A stretch of DNA of 11,452 nucleotides from Cephalothrix spiralis. Taxonomy: Eukaryota; Nemertea; Palaeonemertea; Archinemertea; Cephalotrichidae. The notes under the pieces are model-generated. The model had not been told where the DNA came from, searched no databases, and saw only the letters and a program-made list of their open reading frames with translations. Both the position numbers and the translations under genes were made by a program. Of the stretch, positions 1-7,678 are shown one piece after another; positions within the stretch are counted from its first letter, which is position 1, and each line of letters begins with the position of its first letter. The DNA lies in NCBI GenBank assembly GCA_032353305.1, contig JAUCNG010373261.1:1-11452 (forward strand), given 5' to 3'.

Positions 1-394
1 GGTTTTTAATGGCCGATTTGTTATTTTTGATTGCATAGGAAGGTTGCAAAGTGTTGAAGGGTATTTTATAACCATTTTTGACAGTTTCTAATACGAACTC
101 TGGCGCATCGATGTTTTCCCAAAATTCGACCCGATTTTTTAATCTCCCTGCAACAGTTATATGGTAATCAATGTCACTAATGTACCTTTTATAATGTAAA
201 TCATCGTTATCAACATGTAAAAGTAGAAAGCTAGATCCTACCTCAGACGGTTGTTCCTTGCTGTCCTTGTGTAACCGCTGGGTTCCTTGTGGCTCCGGTT
301 CCCGCCTGTGGGACATAATTGGGCTGATAATAGGAGAATCTGCGTTCGATGCCTGACATTTAATCAGATGATGTCTTTTATAAATTGTATGGGG
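1..394 (-). mobile_element. DIRS-like retroelement reverse transcriptase ORF, N-terminal part, partial
   Basis: An open frame of 131 codons runs from just after a TAA at 397-395 to the left edge with no stop; the first ATG in it is at 316. The motifs GRLKNRVEFW (147-118) and NGYKIP (76-59), followed by NNKSA near the edge, are the hallmark entry into the reverse transcriptase of DIRS/Ngaro-type retroelements in invertebrates (family knowledge, not a search). That enzyme copies element RNA into DNA, which a tyrosine recombinase then inserts. The polymerase catalytic motif lies beyond the window. The long open frame suggests a fairly young copy. A degenerate tyrosine recombinase lies just upstream on the same strand, which is not the usual gene order for this group. 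The assignment to a DIRS-like element is strong; the exact subgroup is not determined. Confidence 0.8.
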
Positions 395-485
395 TTAGGC
401 GTCTCTGCAAAGGAAGGGTGGTGAAATAACCACGTAGTTTATGGTTGGTGCCTTCATAGCACCATGCCCATATCCTATTGCGAAA

Positions 486-1220
486 TCATAACTCGAAACT
501 TCTTTTAGCAATAGCGAAAATCAGTTGTTCATCTACTCCTGCGCGGAACATATGCATGGCAGTTACTCGAAATAAATGTTTAGTATCATATCCTATAATA
601 CCAGCATTGTCTTTGCTTCCTTCTCTTAAAACGCAAAAGCTGTTCTTTTCCTCTCCCAATACTACAAAACATAATAAATAATTAGGTGAGGAATACAAAT
701 AATAAAGTTTCGGAAAAAATACTCTTCAACTGTTTTCATAACGCTCATAATACGTTAATCTACAACCATAGTTAATAATTAATTTTCTGTTACATTATTA
801 TCAATTAATTCGTTGAAGAATTCTATATGCGAACTTTTTGACATCGTTTTTATGCATTTATTAAACATATCTCGAGCTACTAAAGACAGTGTATCGATAT
901 GTCCAATAATTTTTTGACAATATCTGGTTTCGTCAAATGCTGTAACGGTGAAATTCTTCATCTTTTGTGACTGGCACTCGCTTAAATATGCAGTCTTTAC
1001 TATCGTCTACCATAGAATGGACATACAATTTGTAATTTGCGCGTGCTTTTTTGTCGAAGTGTTCCAGTTGATCCGACAGTTCAACCTCTCCTGTTATGTC
1101 GGTATGTGCTATACCCAGTTCGGGAGATACCTCTTGATGGCTGCGCGGATGGCAAAATACTCCGTATTCCCGATCGAGTTTTCTAAAGAATTGGAAACAT
1201 TTGTGATGTTGGACTCTTTA
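486..1220 (-). pseudogene. Degenerate tyrosine recombinase (DIRS/Crypton-like)
   Basis: Three minus-strand pieces read as one decayed gene. The frame at 698-486 contains KHLFRVT (HxxR with His at 578-576 and Arg at 569-567) followed by AGVDEQLI (542-519). This is the box II pattern of eukaryotic tyrosine recombinases, which cut and rejoin DNA through an Arg/His/Tyr active site. The expected TGHRS that follows is degraded to IAKRS. Upstream, AIRAAIKRYL (1153-1124) resembles the helical core-binding domain of the same family. Between them, a 94-codon open frame (1217-936, containing ELSDQLEHFDKKAR) and a 60-codon frame (961-779) are in different phases, so several frameshifts separate the pieces. 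A YKR triplet further downstream might be the catalytic tyrosine region, but this is weak. Family level is fairly sure, subfamily is not. Confidence 0.6.
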
Positions 1221-1260
1221 TCCTGTATCTTTAAATGTCTGATGTCTTAACTGTATGTTT

Positions 1261-1680
1261 ATTTCATTTTGTTCTTCCATCAGCATGATCACTGATGATC
1301 AGCCGTGTCAGCAAACTTCATGTTAACAAGACACCATCAATGACTATTATCATGATCATGTTCAGCATGTTCAGATGTTTATCAATTAAAAAAAACAGTT
1401 TATAAACCGGGTACATCATATGCCTTTCCAGCATGTTCAGTGTCTTTCACCATGTGTCCAACACTAGACCAATAGTTCCAACCGTACGCTACAGCATGTT
1501 ATTTATGAATCTGAATTTATTACATGAGCATGATGAGTAAAAGTCATAAATTTATAAATATTTTAAACTCACATGAATAAATGTTTGAATTAGTCGGCGG
1601 CCATTTTTTTTTGTAATTTTGAAACATTGATGGTATTCCATATTTCCTCTTCCCAATTATTTTGAATGTTTAAAATGATA
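1261..1680. other. No gene seen; short AT-rich repeats
   Basis: No convincing reading frame. The stretch holds clustered ATGATCA-type palindromes (1284-1300 and 1348-1360) and the decamer GCATGTTCAG repeated near 1363 and 1432, with a related GCATGTT near 1494. It looks like decayed non-coding repeat sequence. Confidence 0.5.
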
Positions 1681-1686
1681 CTTCTA

Positions 1687-2037
1687 ATTGTTCGTACACG
1701 CGTATACGCTTTTACAAAAATCCGGATCCGAAATTAATTGGTTTTCTATAGCGTGTTTCCTCTTTCTCGGTAACTTTACTTGTATCTGAGGTTGCGGAAA
1801 ATCACACAGATTATTGTCAATGTGACTGACGAATTGAGCAATTTTAGTCCATTTATTTGGTATGACAGGTAAAATCCTTTAAACAGTGAAATTACCTGCG
1901 TAAAACTTATTTTGACCTCCATGTTTGATTAAGAAATTGCAGGGTTCATTAGCCAAAATAATTTGATCGTGCAAAATGTTTATTTCAGTTGAATCATTAT
2001 TACTTATAGTGAAAACACATGCCTTCCCGATATTTTC
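1687..2037 (-). pseudogene. Unrecognised coding remnant, 117 codons with one internal TAA
   Basis: I do not recognise this protein. The frame runs 117 codons, broken only by one TAA at 1881-1879, and ends at TAG 1686-1684. Before the stop it reads as a hydrophilic segment including EINILHDQIILANEP and KHGGQNKFYAGN. After it come VIPNKWTKIAQFV, CDFPQPQIQVKLPRKRK and IENQLISDPDF, with a basic patch near the end that could be a nuclear localisation signal. Composition is protein-like and unlike the flanking AT-rich DNA. It continues upstream into the first copy of the tandem duplication, where it meets another stop. Because of the stops I treat it as a relic, probably of a repeat-encoded protein. 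Confidence 0.45.
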
Positions 2038-2348
2038 GAAATCACAAATGGTCTAAACTGCCGTTGGAAATCTACATGCTATAAGGTCGTGCTTCACATC
2101 TTTACCTAATACCGCCCCCTTCCAACTTCTGATAATTTTTAAACTTATTTCGTCTGATTTGACAATATGATACTCGCGGCTATTAATATTCTTTGATAAA
2201 GAAGTCTCGATTCAATGGAATTTTCCATAATTTCTTCTGCACGATACCAGTCAGAATTGATTTCAGGTTCATTACTTAATTCTTATTCTATTTTGAAATT
2301 TATGGAGTTTTCCGGCTCTCACTGGAGTGTGGTTTGTTCGGTTGAATT
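2038..2348. repeat. Tandem duplication, copy A (about 311 bp)
   Basis: Nearly identical to 2350-2661. Both copies begin GAAATCACAAATGGTCTAAA and end at TTGTTCGGTTGAATT. Relative to copy B it lacks GTAAA near the start, lacks an 8-base ATGTGTAC segment, and keeps about 13 extra bases (CACTGGAGTGTGG) near its end. Both copies overlap broken minus-strand coding sequence, so the duplication copied part of a gene or element. Confidence 0.95.
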
Positions 2349-2349
2349 T

Positions 2350-2661
2350 GAAATCACAAATGGTCTAAAGTAAACTGCCGTTGGAAATCTACATGCTATA
2401 AGGTCGTGCTTCACATCTTTACCTAATACCACCCCCTCCCAACTCATCTGATAATTTTTAAAATTATTTCGTCTGATTTGACAATATGATACTCGCGGCT
2501 ATTAATATTCTTTGATAAAGAAGTCTCGATTCAATGGAGTTTTCCATAATTTCTTCTGCACGATACCAGTCAGAATTGATTTCAGGTTCATTACATGTGT
2601 ACTTAATTCTTATTCTATTTTGAAATTAATGGAGTTTTCCGGCTCTTTGTTCGGTTGAATT
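2350..2661. repeat. Tandem duplication, copy B (about 312 bp)
   Basis: Second unit of the duplication, directly abutting copy A. On the minus strand it reads SWEGVVLGKDVKHDLIACRF and then PTAVYFRPFVIS (2444-2349), and upstream of that NEPEINSDWYRAEEIMENS. The corresponding stretch of copy A carries a TAG after PTAV, so copy B preserves the older reading better. The protein is not recognised. Confidence 0.95.
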
Positions 2662-2833
2662 CTTCACCCATCATATCTTGGGATTGTAAGTTTTGGTTAT
2701 AGCGTAAATCGTCAGCTTTATCCTTTAGTCTCCGAGATAGACCTCTTCTTAATACTTGTTTGACATTTAATAAGTGATATTTTTCATTTTCTCGAAGAGA
2801 ATATATAGTCCAAGAATTCTCTGTATCATGCAT
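2615..2833 (-). pseudogene. Unrecognised charged 72-residue frame, probable exon relic
   Basis: A 72-codon frame with ATG at 2833, rich in Arg, Lys and Glu and containing RENEKYHLLNVKQVLRRGL and SRRLKDKADDLRYNQNLQSQ. Its C-terminal third enters copy B of the tandem duplication. A possible splice acceptor (GATACAG) lies shortly after the ATG, so the ATG may not be the true start. Composition looks coding, but no family is recognised. Just upstream, a 42-codon frame (3002-2877) may be another piece of the same relic, with weaker support. Neighbouring broken frames on the same strand suggest all belong to one decayed repeat-encoded gene. Confidence 0.4.
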
Positions 2834-3213
2834 TGATATTTTACAATGTTAATTAATACTCATATTATAATACTCAGCTGTGGTTGACCACCGGGAATAT
2901 TGATGTTGGCGCTGGCGCATTTTTGTATTTTTTACAGATGCAATATTCATATTCCTCAGACCTAACCATTTTTACAAAATATCGTCGAGAAAACCTCGAC
3001 ATTTTAAAAAGCTGAAAGGGATTTCTCCATCCACATAAATATTATAATTTGTATCCAATAATTACAGGTTACTAATTACAACTTCTTTTTTAGAAATATA
3101 CTACTGCACCTGAGGAATTTCCTCTTTTGTTTATCATTATTAATGATTGAGGATGTACTACCTGTAATAAAAAAATGTAAAAACATTAATAAAATAAAGA
3201 TAGGGACAATTAC

Positions 3214-3315
3214 CCTGGCTATTTCAACCTTTAACCTCATTTCTCTTCTTCTTTTTGGACTGGTATCGGTACTTTCACAAATATTACTTATCGAAGGTAT
3301 GGCCGAATCGAGCAG
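3214..3315 (-). pseudogene. Possible exon remnant with basic cluster
   Basis: A 34-codon open stretch containing STDTSPKRRREMRLKVEIAR ends exactly at a GTAATT donor-like site. An acceptor-like TTTTTTATTACAG follows 40-odd bases later, with continued reading (SIINNDKQKRKF) after it. The putative intron would be very short. The basic RRR run resembles a nuclear localisation signal. Support is only composition plus splice-like signals, so this is weak. Confidence 0.25.
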
Positions 3316-3530
3316 TCAAATTGGCTTAGTAATACTTTCAATTCTTCTAGAAGAACATTCAATTTTAACTCATCTTGGACAAGATTCTTGGTCCTTGAGG
3401 AAACTTAAAAATGAGATCTTACTTCATATATTGTGAACCTGCTGTCACAGGTTCCAACCACACACATTGTTAAATTTCTCAAAAATATTCCGATCTATAT
3501 CGACTATTTTTAGAGTTGATGAAATGATTA

Positions 3531-3836
3531 TTTTTGTCCTACTTCAAATGTAGAATCCAAAGAAACGGCCTTAATTTTAAATTGTTTTTCAAATTTCTCG
3601 ATGGCTACATTTTTGTACTTATGGCCGTGTGCGATTGGATTTTTTTCTGCGTTAGAGAACTCTTGACTCCATCAATGTGTCGAGTAGCTTCTCAATATCC
3701 CTGCGCTCTGTGAGTTTACATATAGTACCAAAATTTGATGATGTTTTGTTCTTTCATATTTCCATTTTAAGTTGTCATTTTGAAGGCGTGTGTTCTTTTC
3801 CATTATTCTTATTTCATCATCTGTAATTGAGGTTAT
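3531..3836 (-). pseudogene. Unrecognised coding relic, possible YqaJ/PD-(D/E)XK-like N-terminus
   Basis: The reading starts at an acceptor-like TTTATTTTCAG and runs 102 codons to a TAA at 3530-3528, broken once by TGA at 3674-3672. The first half (DDEIRIMEKNTRLQNDNLKW) looks coiled-coil and charged. The second contains NPIAHGHKYKNVAIEKFEKQ. A pattern of the type HG-KYE--AI--FE occurs near the N-terminus of YqaJ-like PD-(D/E)XK nucleases that are frequent in invertebrate transposons, but the downstream catalytic D and ExK cannot be found here. The nuclease assignment is therefore speculative. That the stretch was once coding is more secure, since the frame is protein-like on both sides of the stop. 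Confidence 0.4.
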
Positions 3837-3932
3837 CTGAAAATAAATTTATTCATACTGATCAGCTGGTTACTGGTATAATTATGTTCGTAAATAAATC
3901 AATCTTAATTCCATGCGAACTAACCTGCTTTA

Positions 3933-4256
3933 AATAAAGATTGATCGTAGAATACAGTTTAATGATGGAACATAAGTGAAGTTCAATTTCCAGCACGTAC
4001 TACTTTTATTACTTTGAGCAACAAACTGGGCCCGTATTCTCCCTTTAGATTGCCCTCGATCTATGTTGTCCACTGAAAACATACCAAATGAACCATTCAT
4101 GAACCTTCTAACTACACCCTCATCTATTATTTCTTTTTCGACTGTTGATACAAAACGTTTAAACGTATCTGGAGAAACACAAATACCTAATTGAGAAAGA
4201 TGCTCTTTCAGCTCCTTCGAACCAAAGCATGTGCAGAGGTTAGTAACACTGATCGT
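3933..4256 (-). pseudogene. Repeat-encoded hypothetical protein fragment with SVDNID motif (possibly DUF6589-like)
   Basis: An open frame of 108 codons without an early ATG, bounded by TGA at 4259-4257 and TAA at 3932-3930. It reads SKELKEHLSQLGICVSPDTF, then VEKEIIDEG, then GMFSVDNIDRGQ and further polar sequence. The combination of a short helical SLG-CVS-xTF segment followed by an acidic S/M-D-N-(I/V)-D motif occurs in multi-copy hypothetical proteins of invertebrates that I associate with the DUF6589 family, whose function is unknown. Upstream, a second frame (INRRLLLTFSMLICFERSVL) seems to be its frameshifted continuation, so the gene is broken. It is the longest uninterrupted minus-strand frame in the middle region. 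Family name is uncertain. Confidence 0.5.
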
Positions 4257-4399
4257 TCAAAGCAAATAAGCATACTAAATGTTAGCAACAGGCGACGGTT
4301 TATATGCCTTCTTCTGGAGTTAGCGCAAGATTCATCTAAAAATGATTTATGTTATTTCTTTACATCAACATCTAAATGAGCAAATTTTTTAGATTCACT

Positions 4400-4715
4400 T
4401 TGATTCATGGTCAAAAGAACTACATGATTCCAAATTACAGGGTGGTCAATATCAAGTAATACTTAGTCATCAAAATTGATGGTGGCTCTGGGATCCGGAG
4501 TGCTATATCTAGCCATTAAAATTCAGTGACGTCATAAAAAAATGTCAACAAATCAATCGACAAACTTGTTATGAAAAAGAAAGTAAAAAGTGTATGAAAA
4601 TAGATGCAGAAATAACAAAATAATTGTATTTACATAAACATGAAGCCAAAAGATAGATTTACATAAAACATTTCCTTTTTATACTAATGTTCTTTTAATT
4701 TAGTCTTAAAATTGT
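4400..4715. other. No gene seen; AT-rich non-coding
   Basis: No coding-like frame on either strand. It lies immediately 3' of the possible last exon at 4814-4719 on the minus strand and may hold that relic's trailer, but no clear polyadenylation context was identified. Confidence 0.4.
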
Positions 4716-4718
4716 CTA

Positions 4719-4924
4719 ATTTGTTAATTGCTTTAACTTTTTATTTTGTCGCTTTCTCTTAAAAGCCATTGTTGAATCTCCACTATCTAACTCCTTTGAT
4801 TTCGTCCTTTCATCACGATTTCAGCCCAAACTCTCATCAACACTTGGGGGCTTCGAGAAAACGATTGATTTCATCTGTAGCATTGAATAATACTTCCATC
4901 TTCTTCATTCGTGCATTACAATAT
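4719..4924 (-). pseudogene. Possible terminal exon of a decayed minus-strand gene
   Basis: Begins after a strong acceptor (ATTCTTTTTCAG). The first 28 codons read ARMKKMEVLFNATDEINRFL and end at a TGA (4839-4837). A second frame, 4814-4719, reads TKSKELDSGDSTMAFKRKRQ, then NKKLKQLTN and a TAG. The basic C-terminus (FKRKRQNKK) resembles a nuclear localisation signal. The two frames are offset, so at least one frameshift or deletion separates them. It probably belongs with the exons at 5617-5543 and 5494-5356 as the 3' end of one relic. Function unknown. Confidence 0.35.
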
Positions 4925-4999
4925 CTGAAAAAGAATATCCGGTTTCAACGGTTTCATTCCTTTTGGAACTTTTTATCCTCCCTTACAAATTGAGCACCT

Positions 5000-5340
5000 C
5001 ATTTGTGTTTTTAGTACTTTTGTCACCGGTGCCTCTTGTGTAGAGGCTTCATGCCTTTATAGAACCCTTTAGAGGCAACTCAGTGCATGGAACCAGGCAG
5101 GGAACCTGAAATATAATTATAATACATGTATGTATCTTTTCTTCAAATTATCGGAAGCATTTGTGTGTAAAAAAATGGTAATCAATCTTGGTTTTGTATA
5201 GATTATCAATTTATCTCTTACTCCCATTATGAAGAGAACGATCCAAAGTATCTTGAAATAATATTATTTTTTATATAATCGCAATTATCTTAATTCATTT
5301 ATTGATTACATTAAAAAAAAAGGTAAATATAGCTAAATAA
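5000..5340. other. No gene seen
   Basis: AT-rich sequence without a coding-like frame. If the minus-strand pieces around it were one gene, this would be intron. No repeat within the window was matched to it. Confidence 0.4.
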
Positions 5341-5355
5341 ATGATAGCAAAATCA

Positions 5356-5494
5356 ATGCTTTCTAAATGTGTCATCAGTTAGTTCATCTTCAGAAACGCT
5401 ATCACCTGTTCATAGTAGAGATGTTTCCTCAGGATGGTCAAGACATAGTACTTCACATATTCTAACTAGCACTGCTAATCCAATGTATTCATAC
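5356..5494 (-). pseudogene. Exon relic, 46 codons with one TGA
   Basis: Follows an acceptor-like TTATTTCACAG and reads YEYIGLAVLVRICEVLCLDH, PEETSLL, an in-frame TGA, then TGDSVSEDELTDDTFRKH and TGA. The first half is an amphipathic hydrophobic helix; the second is an acidic, serine-rich tail. Its phase is compatible with the exon at 5617-5543 if that exon ends in AG plus the first G of this one. Function is unknown; the stop argues for a relic or a non-functional copy. Confidence 0.4.
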
Positions 5495-5542
5495 CTGTGA
5501 AATAAGACTGATACTGATTTTCGAATAATTTATTTTCAATAC

Positions 5543-5617
5543 CTTTTGAGGTGAACAATTAGATTTGTCGGGATCTTCCTCATGCTGGGTTGGAGGTTGA
5601 TGTCCTTGGTTTAACAT
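5543..5617 (-). pseudogene. Small exon relic between acceptor and donor
   Basis: A 75-nt segment flanked by an acceptor-like GAATATCTAG and a donor-like GTATTG. Two frames are open. One reads NQGHQPPTQHEEDPDKSNCS. The other reads KDINLQPSMRKIPTNLIVHL and joins in phase with the exon at 5494-5356. No homologue recognised; support is the splice-site pair and the in-phase junction. Confidence 0.35.
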
Positions 5618-5683
5618 CTAGATATTCAAGGAAATTTAAAAAAAATTATTTCCGTCAATTCTATTACTTTTATGCCAATCTTG

Positions 5684-6013
5684 CACTGCCATTGTAATTT
5701 CTAAAAACGAGTAAAACCCCGGAATGATCTAAAGGCACAATATTTGTAACCTCACCGGTGGAGGTTGTCCAGATGTCTTCTTTTTCATGTATCATGGCTT
5801 TTGGCATCTTCCCCTCGTACGGCCGAAAGTCCATCGCGATATAAGATGGATCGCCGTTTTTTGGCATATAGTTCTCTTTGTACGTTTTCATAATTTCTAT
5901 CAGTTCATTCCCTTTATTTTCGTCCTTTTGAAGTACTCCAAGAGGAACCTACCGATATGAAACATATCTAAAATAGGATATATGCTGATGCCTCTGCAGT
6001 TTTTTCACCATTT
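5684..6013 (-). repeat. Triplicated coding segment, unit 1 (330 bp)
   Basis: First of three contiguous direct repeats, each starting CACTGCCATTGTAATTTC. On the minus strand the unit encodes VPLGVLQKDENKGNELIEIM (from 5948), and its frame stays open for 73 codons from the ATG at 5891. Compared with unit 3 it has one base lost after GGCGAT and two lost from an A run, which compensate, so the middle is read in another phase. About 80 bases (roughly 5703-5788) are replaced by sequence not present in the other units. It is open but not the ancestral protein. Confidence 0.85.
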
Positions 6014-6292
6014 CACTGCCATTGTAATTTCCTCTAAACAGTCGTCTTTACTAGGTGCTAGCATCATTGCTTTTTTAGCATCATCCCCTTGTATAGCTGA
6101 AAGTCCATCGCACCATAATATGGTATCGATGTTTTTTGGCATATACAATGTAGTTATCATTGTACGTTTTTAAAATTTCGATCATTTCTTCCCTTTATTT
6201 TCGTCCTTTTGAAGTACTCCAAGAGGAACATACCAATATGAAACATATCTAAAATTAAATCTATGCTGATGCTTCTGCACTTTTCACCATTT
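6014..6292 (-). repeat. Triplicated coding segment, unit 2 (279 bp)
   Basis: Second direct repeat. It retains VPLGVLQKDENKG, then a frameshift (one base lost in GGGAA-GAAATG), then MIEILKTYNDNYI and, in a third phase, LWCDGLSAIQGDDAKKAMML followed by APSKDDCLEEITMAVKW and TGA. Several indels make it the most broken copy. It shares with unit 3 the segment that is replaced in unit 1. Confidence 0.85.
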
Positions 6293-6523
6293 CACTGCCA
6301 TTGTTATTTCCTCTAAACGGTCGTCTTTTCTAGGGGCATGTATTATCATGGCTTTTTTGGCATCTTCCCCTCGTACGGCCGAAAGTCCATCGCACCATAA
6401 GATGGTATCGCCGTTTTTTGGCATATAGTTCTCTTAGTACGTTTTCAAAATTTCGATCATTTCATTCCCTTTATTTTCGTCCTTTTGAAGTACTCCAAGC
6501 GGAACATACCGATATTAAACATA
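6293..6523 (-). repeat. Triplicated coding segment, unit 3, best-preserved
   Basis: Third direct repeat. The frame from 6505 to 6287 is 73 codons with a single TAA after LKTY: VPLGVLQKDENKGNEMIEIL, then MPKNGDTILWCDGLSAVRGE, then RKDDRLEEITMAVKW and TGA. The layout of a lead strand, K-D/N-E near the start, and a central (G/C)DxL segment resembles the part of DUF6589-like repeat proteins that follows the S-V-D-N-I-D region. That would link it to the frame at 4256-3933, although the order here is reversed for one gene. Family knowledge, moderate certainty; function unknown. Confidence 0.6.
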
Positions 6524-6673
6524 AATGAACTATAGATACATACATGTATACTTAAGGCTGCTGGTAAGGAGGTTACGCATAGAAAAAAATACATTAAAAT
6601 TTTAAGGCACACTTCTTTGCTTATGGATCATTCAGAGTGTAAATGATTGAATTGCACTAAGGCTACCGGTCTA

Positions 6674-7374
6674 ACACATAATAATAAGGCCATGACAAGC
6701 TTCAGAATGAACATGAGCCGGTAGTCTTGGTACTTCAAATGGAACTTGTAGAAGTAGAAAATGCTGTTCATTAAGTGGATTAGAATCTTGCCTCTCAGTC
6801 CTCACTACATACCTGACCTGAACGAAATATATAAAACTAAAACTCAGCTATTTTTGGTACGGCTAAATTTAACCATCAACTGCACAGGCAAATTATAAAA
6901 CATATAAGTAATATATTGAAAATATAGAGACAATACAACTTTTAATTCAAAAGTTGAAACCGAGCATATAATGTGCTTCAGTCACATGTATTAAAACACA
7001 GATTATCGTTTGAACATAAATCCAATAACATTCTTCAACTATAAAGATAAATTTTTGGACACCCGAGTGTCCAGTTTTTTCAATAAAAATGTAGAGCACA
7101 CGGTGTCTAATTTGTTAACATTTATTGGTCCCCTCTTGTCCAGTTTTTTAATTTTTGGTTCCTTTTTTACACTATAATCCAAAGACAATGTACGACATGA
7201 ATTAATCTGCATAAAATATCAGGCAATATACTTAAGCAATAGCATAGCATCGAACATAGGAATCAACAAGGGGATTCAGTAATAGATAAATAACTCCTTA
7301 CCAACTTTGCCTTGTTGGGCCTTCGAGGATGCACTTGAACAACATCTTCATACAAATTACCCTTGATATGACAC
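6674..7374 (-). CDS. Unrecognised two-exon gene fragment, antisense to VIRMA
   Basis: I do not recognise this protein. Exon one, 7374-7302, has acceptor TCTTTTTCAG and donor GTAAGG and reads CHIKGNLYEDVVQVHPRRPN plus KAKL. Exon two, 6817-6674, has acceptor TTTCGTTCAG and reads VRYVVRTERQDSNPLNEQHF, LLLQVPFEVPRLPAHVHSEA, CHGLIIMC and then TAG. The junction falls between codons, giving 72 codons without a stop, far better kept than the other minus-strand pieces. Exon one begins with the last base of a codon, so an upstream exon must lie to the right, possibly inside or beyond VIRMA. The TAG may be the true end, or a GTGTTA donor a few bases earlier may continue the reading. It could be a host gene or a young transposon gene. 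Composition and splice sites support real coding use. Confidence 0.5.
6830..7290. other. No exon seen; contains a short perfect hairpin
   Basis: Presumed intron between the two minus-strand exons. At 7057-7072 GGACACCCGAGTGTCC forms a 6-bp stem with a 4-base loop. TGTCCAGTTTTTT recurs at 7068-7080 and about 7138-7147, suggesting a small decayed repeat. Confidence 0.4.
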
Positions 7375-7522
7375 CTGAAAAAGATTAACAGTCATTAAAT
7401 AAATAGATATTGACTACCATACCCTCTGGCTGTTCATTTTAGTCCACAACCACTATTGTTTTTCTTTTATACTGTAAGCACATTTTCTAACCGATACTTA
7501 TGATTTGAAATTCCTTTTTCAG

Positions 7523-7678
7523 AGCTAGACGAGAAAGTTTCTTCAGAACAGGATGTTTTGTCAACTTTACATAATTTATTTATTATGTCATTTACGCCTA
7601 TTGGCCGTGAAGCAGTAGTTCACGTCTTTGGTCTTTCTGATAATTTTAAATGCCTCATTCCATTTGTAGAAGTACAGG
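7523..7678 (+). CDS. VIRMA: VIRMA exon 1 of the window
   Basis: 156 nt, entering with two bases of a split codon and leaving with one. Acceptor TTCCTTTTTCAG, donor GTAAGT. It encodes the LSTLHNLF, GREAVVHVF and LIPFVE segments, the best-conserved match to virilizer in the window. The preceding exon is not found in 1-7522. Confidence 0.93.

Noticed and set aside
948-1250. 100-codon plus-strand frame
   Set aside because: Shadow of the 94-codon minus-strand frame in the degenerate recombinase region; Cys/Phe-rich composition is typical of an antisense shadow.
3143-3436. 97-codon plus-strand frame with a hydrophobic stretch
   Set aside because: The hydrophobicity is what the complement of a basic, AG-rich minus-strand frame (KRRREMRLKVE) would give; no signal of a real membrane protein.
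4769-4993. 74-codon plus-strand frame
   Set aside because: Antisense to the exon-like minus-strand frames at 4924-4719, which have a good acceptor.
5391-5460. A preceding VIRMA exon on the plus strand
   Set aside because: The stretch after CATCAG near 5378 has no match to the expected virilizer sequence and lies opposite a better minus-strand frame. No upstream VIRMA exon was found in 1-7522.
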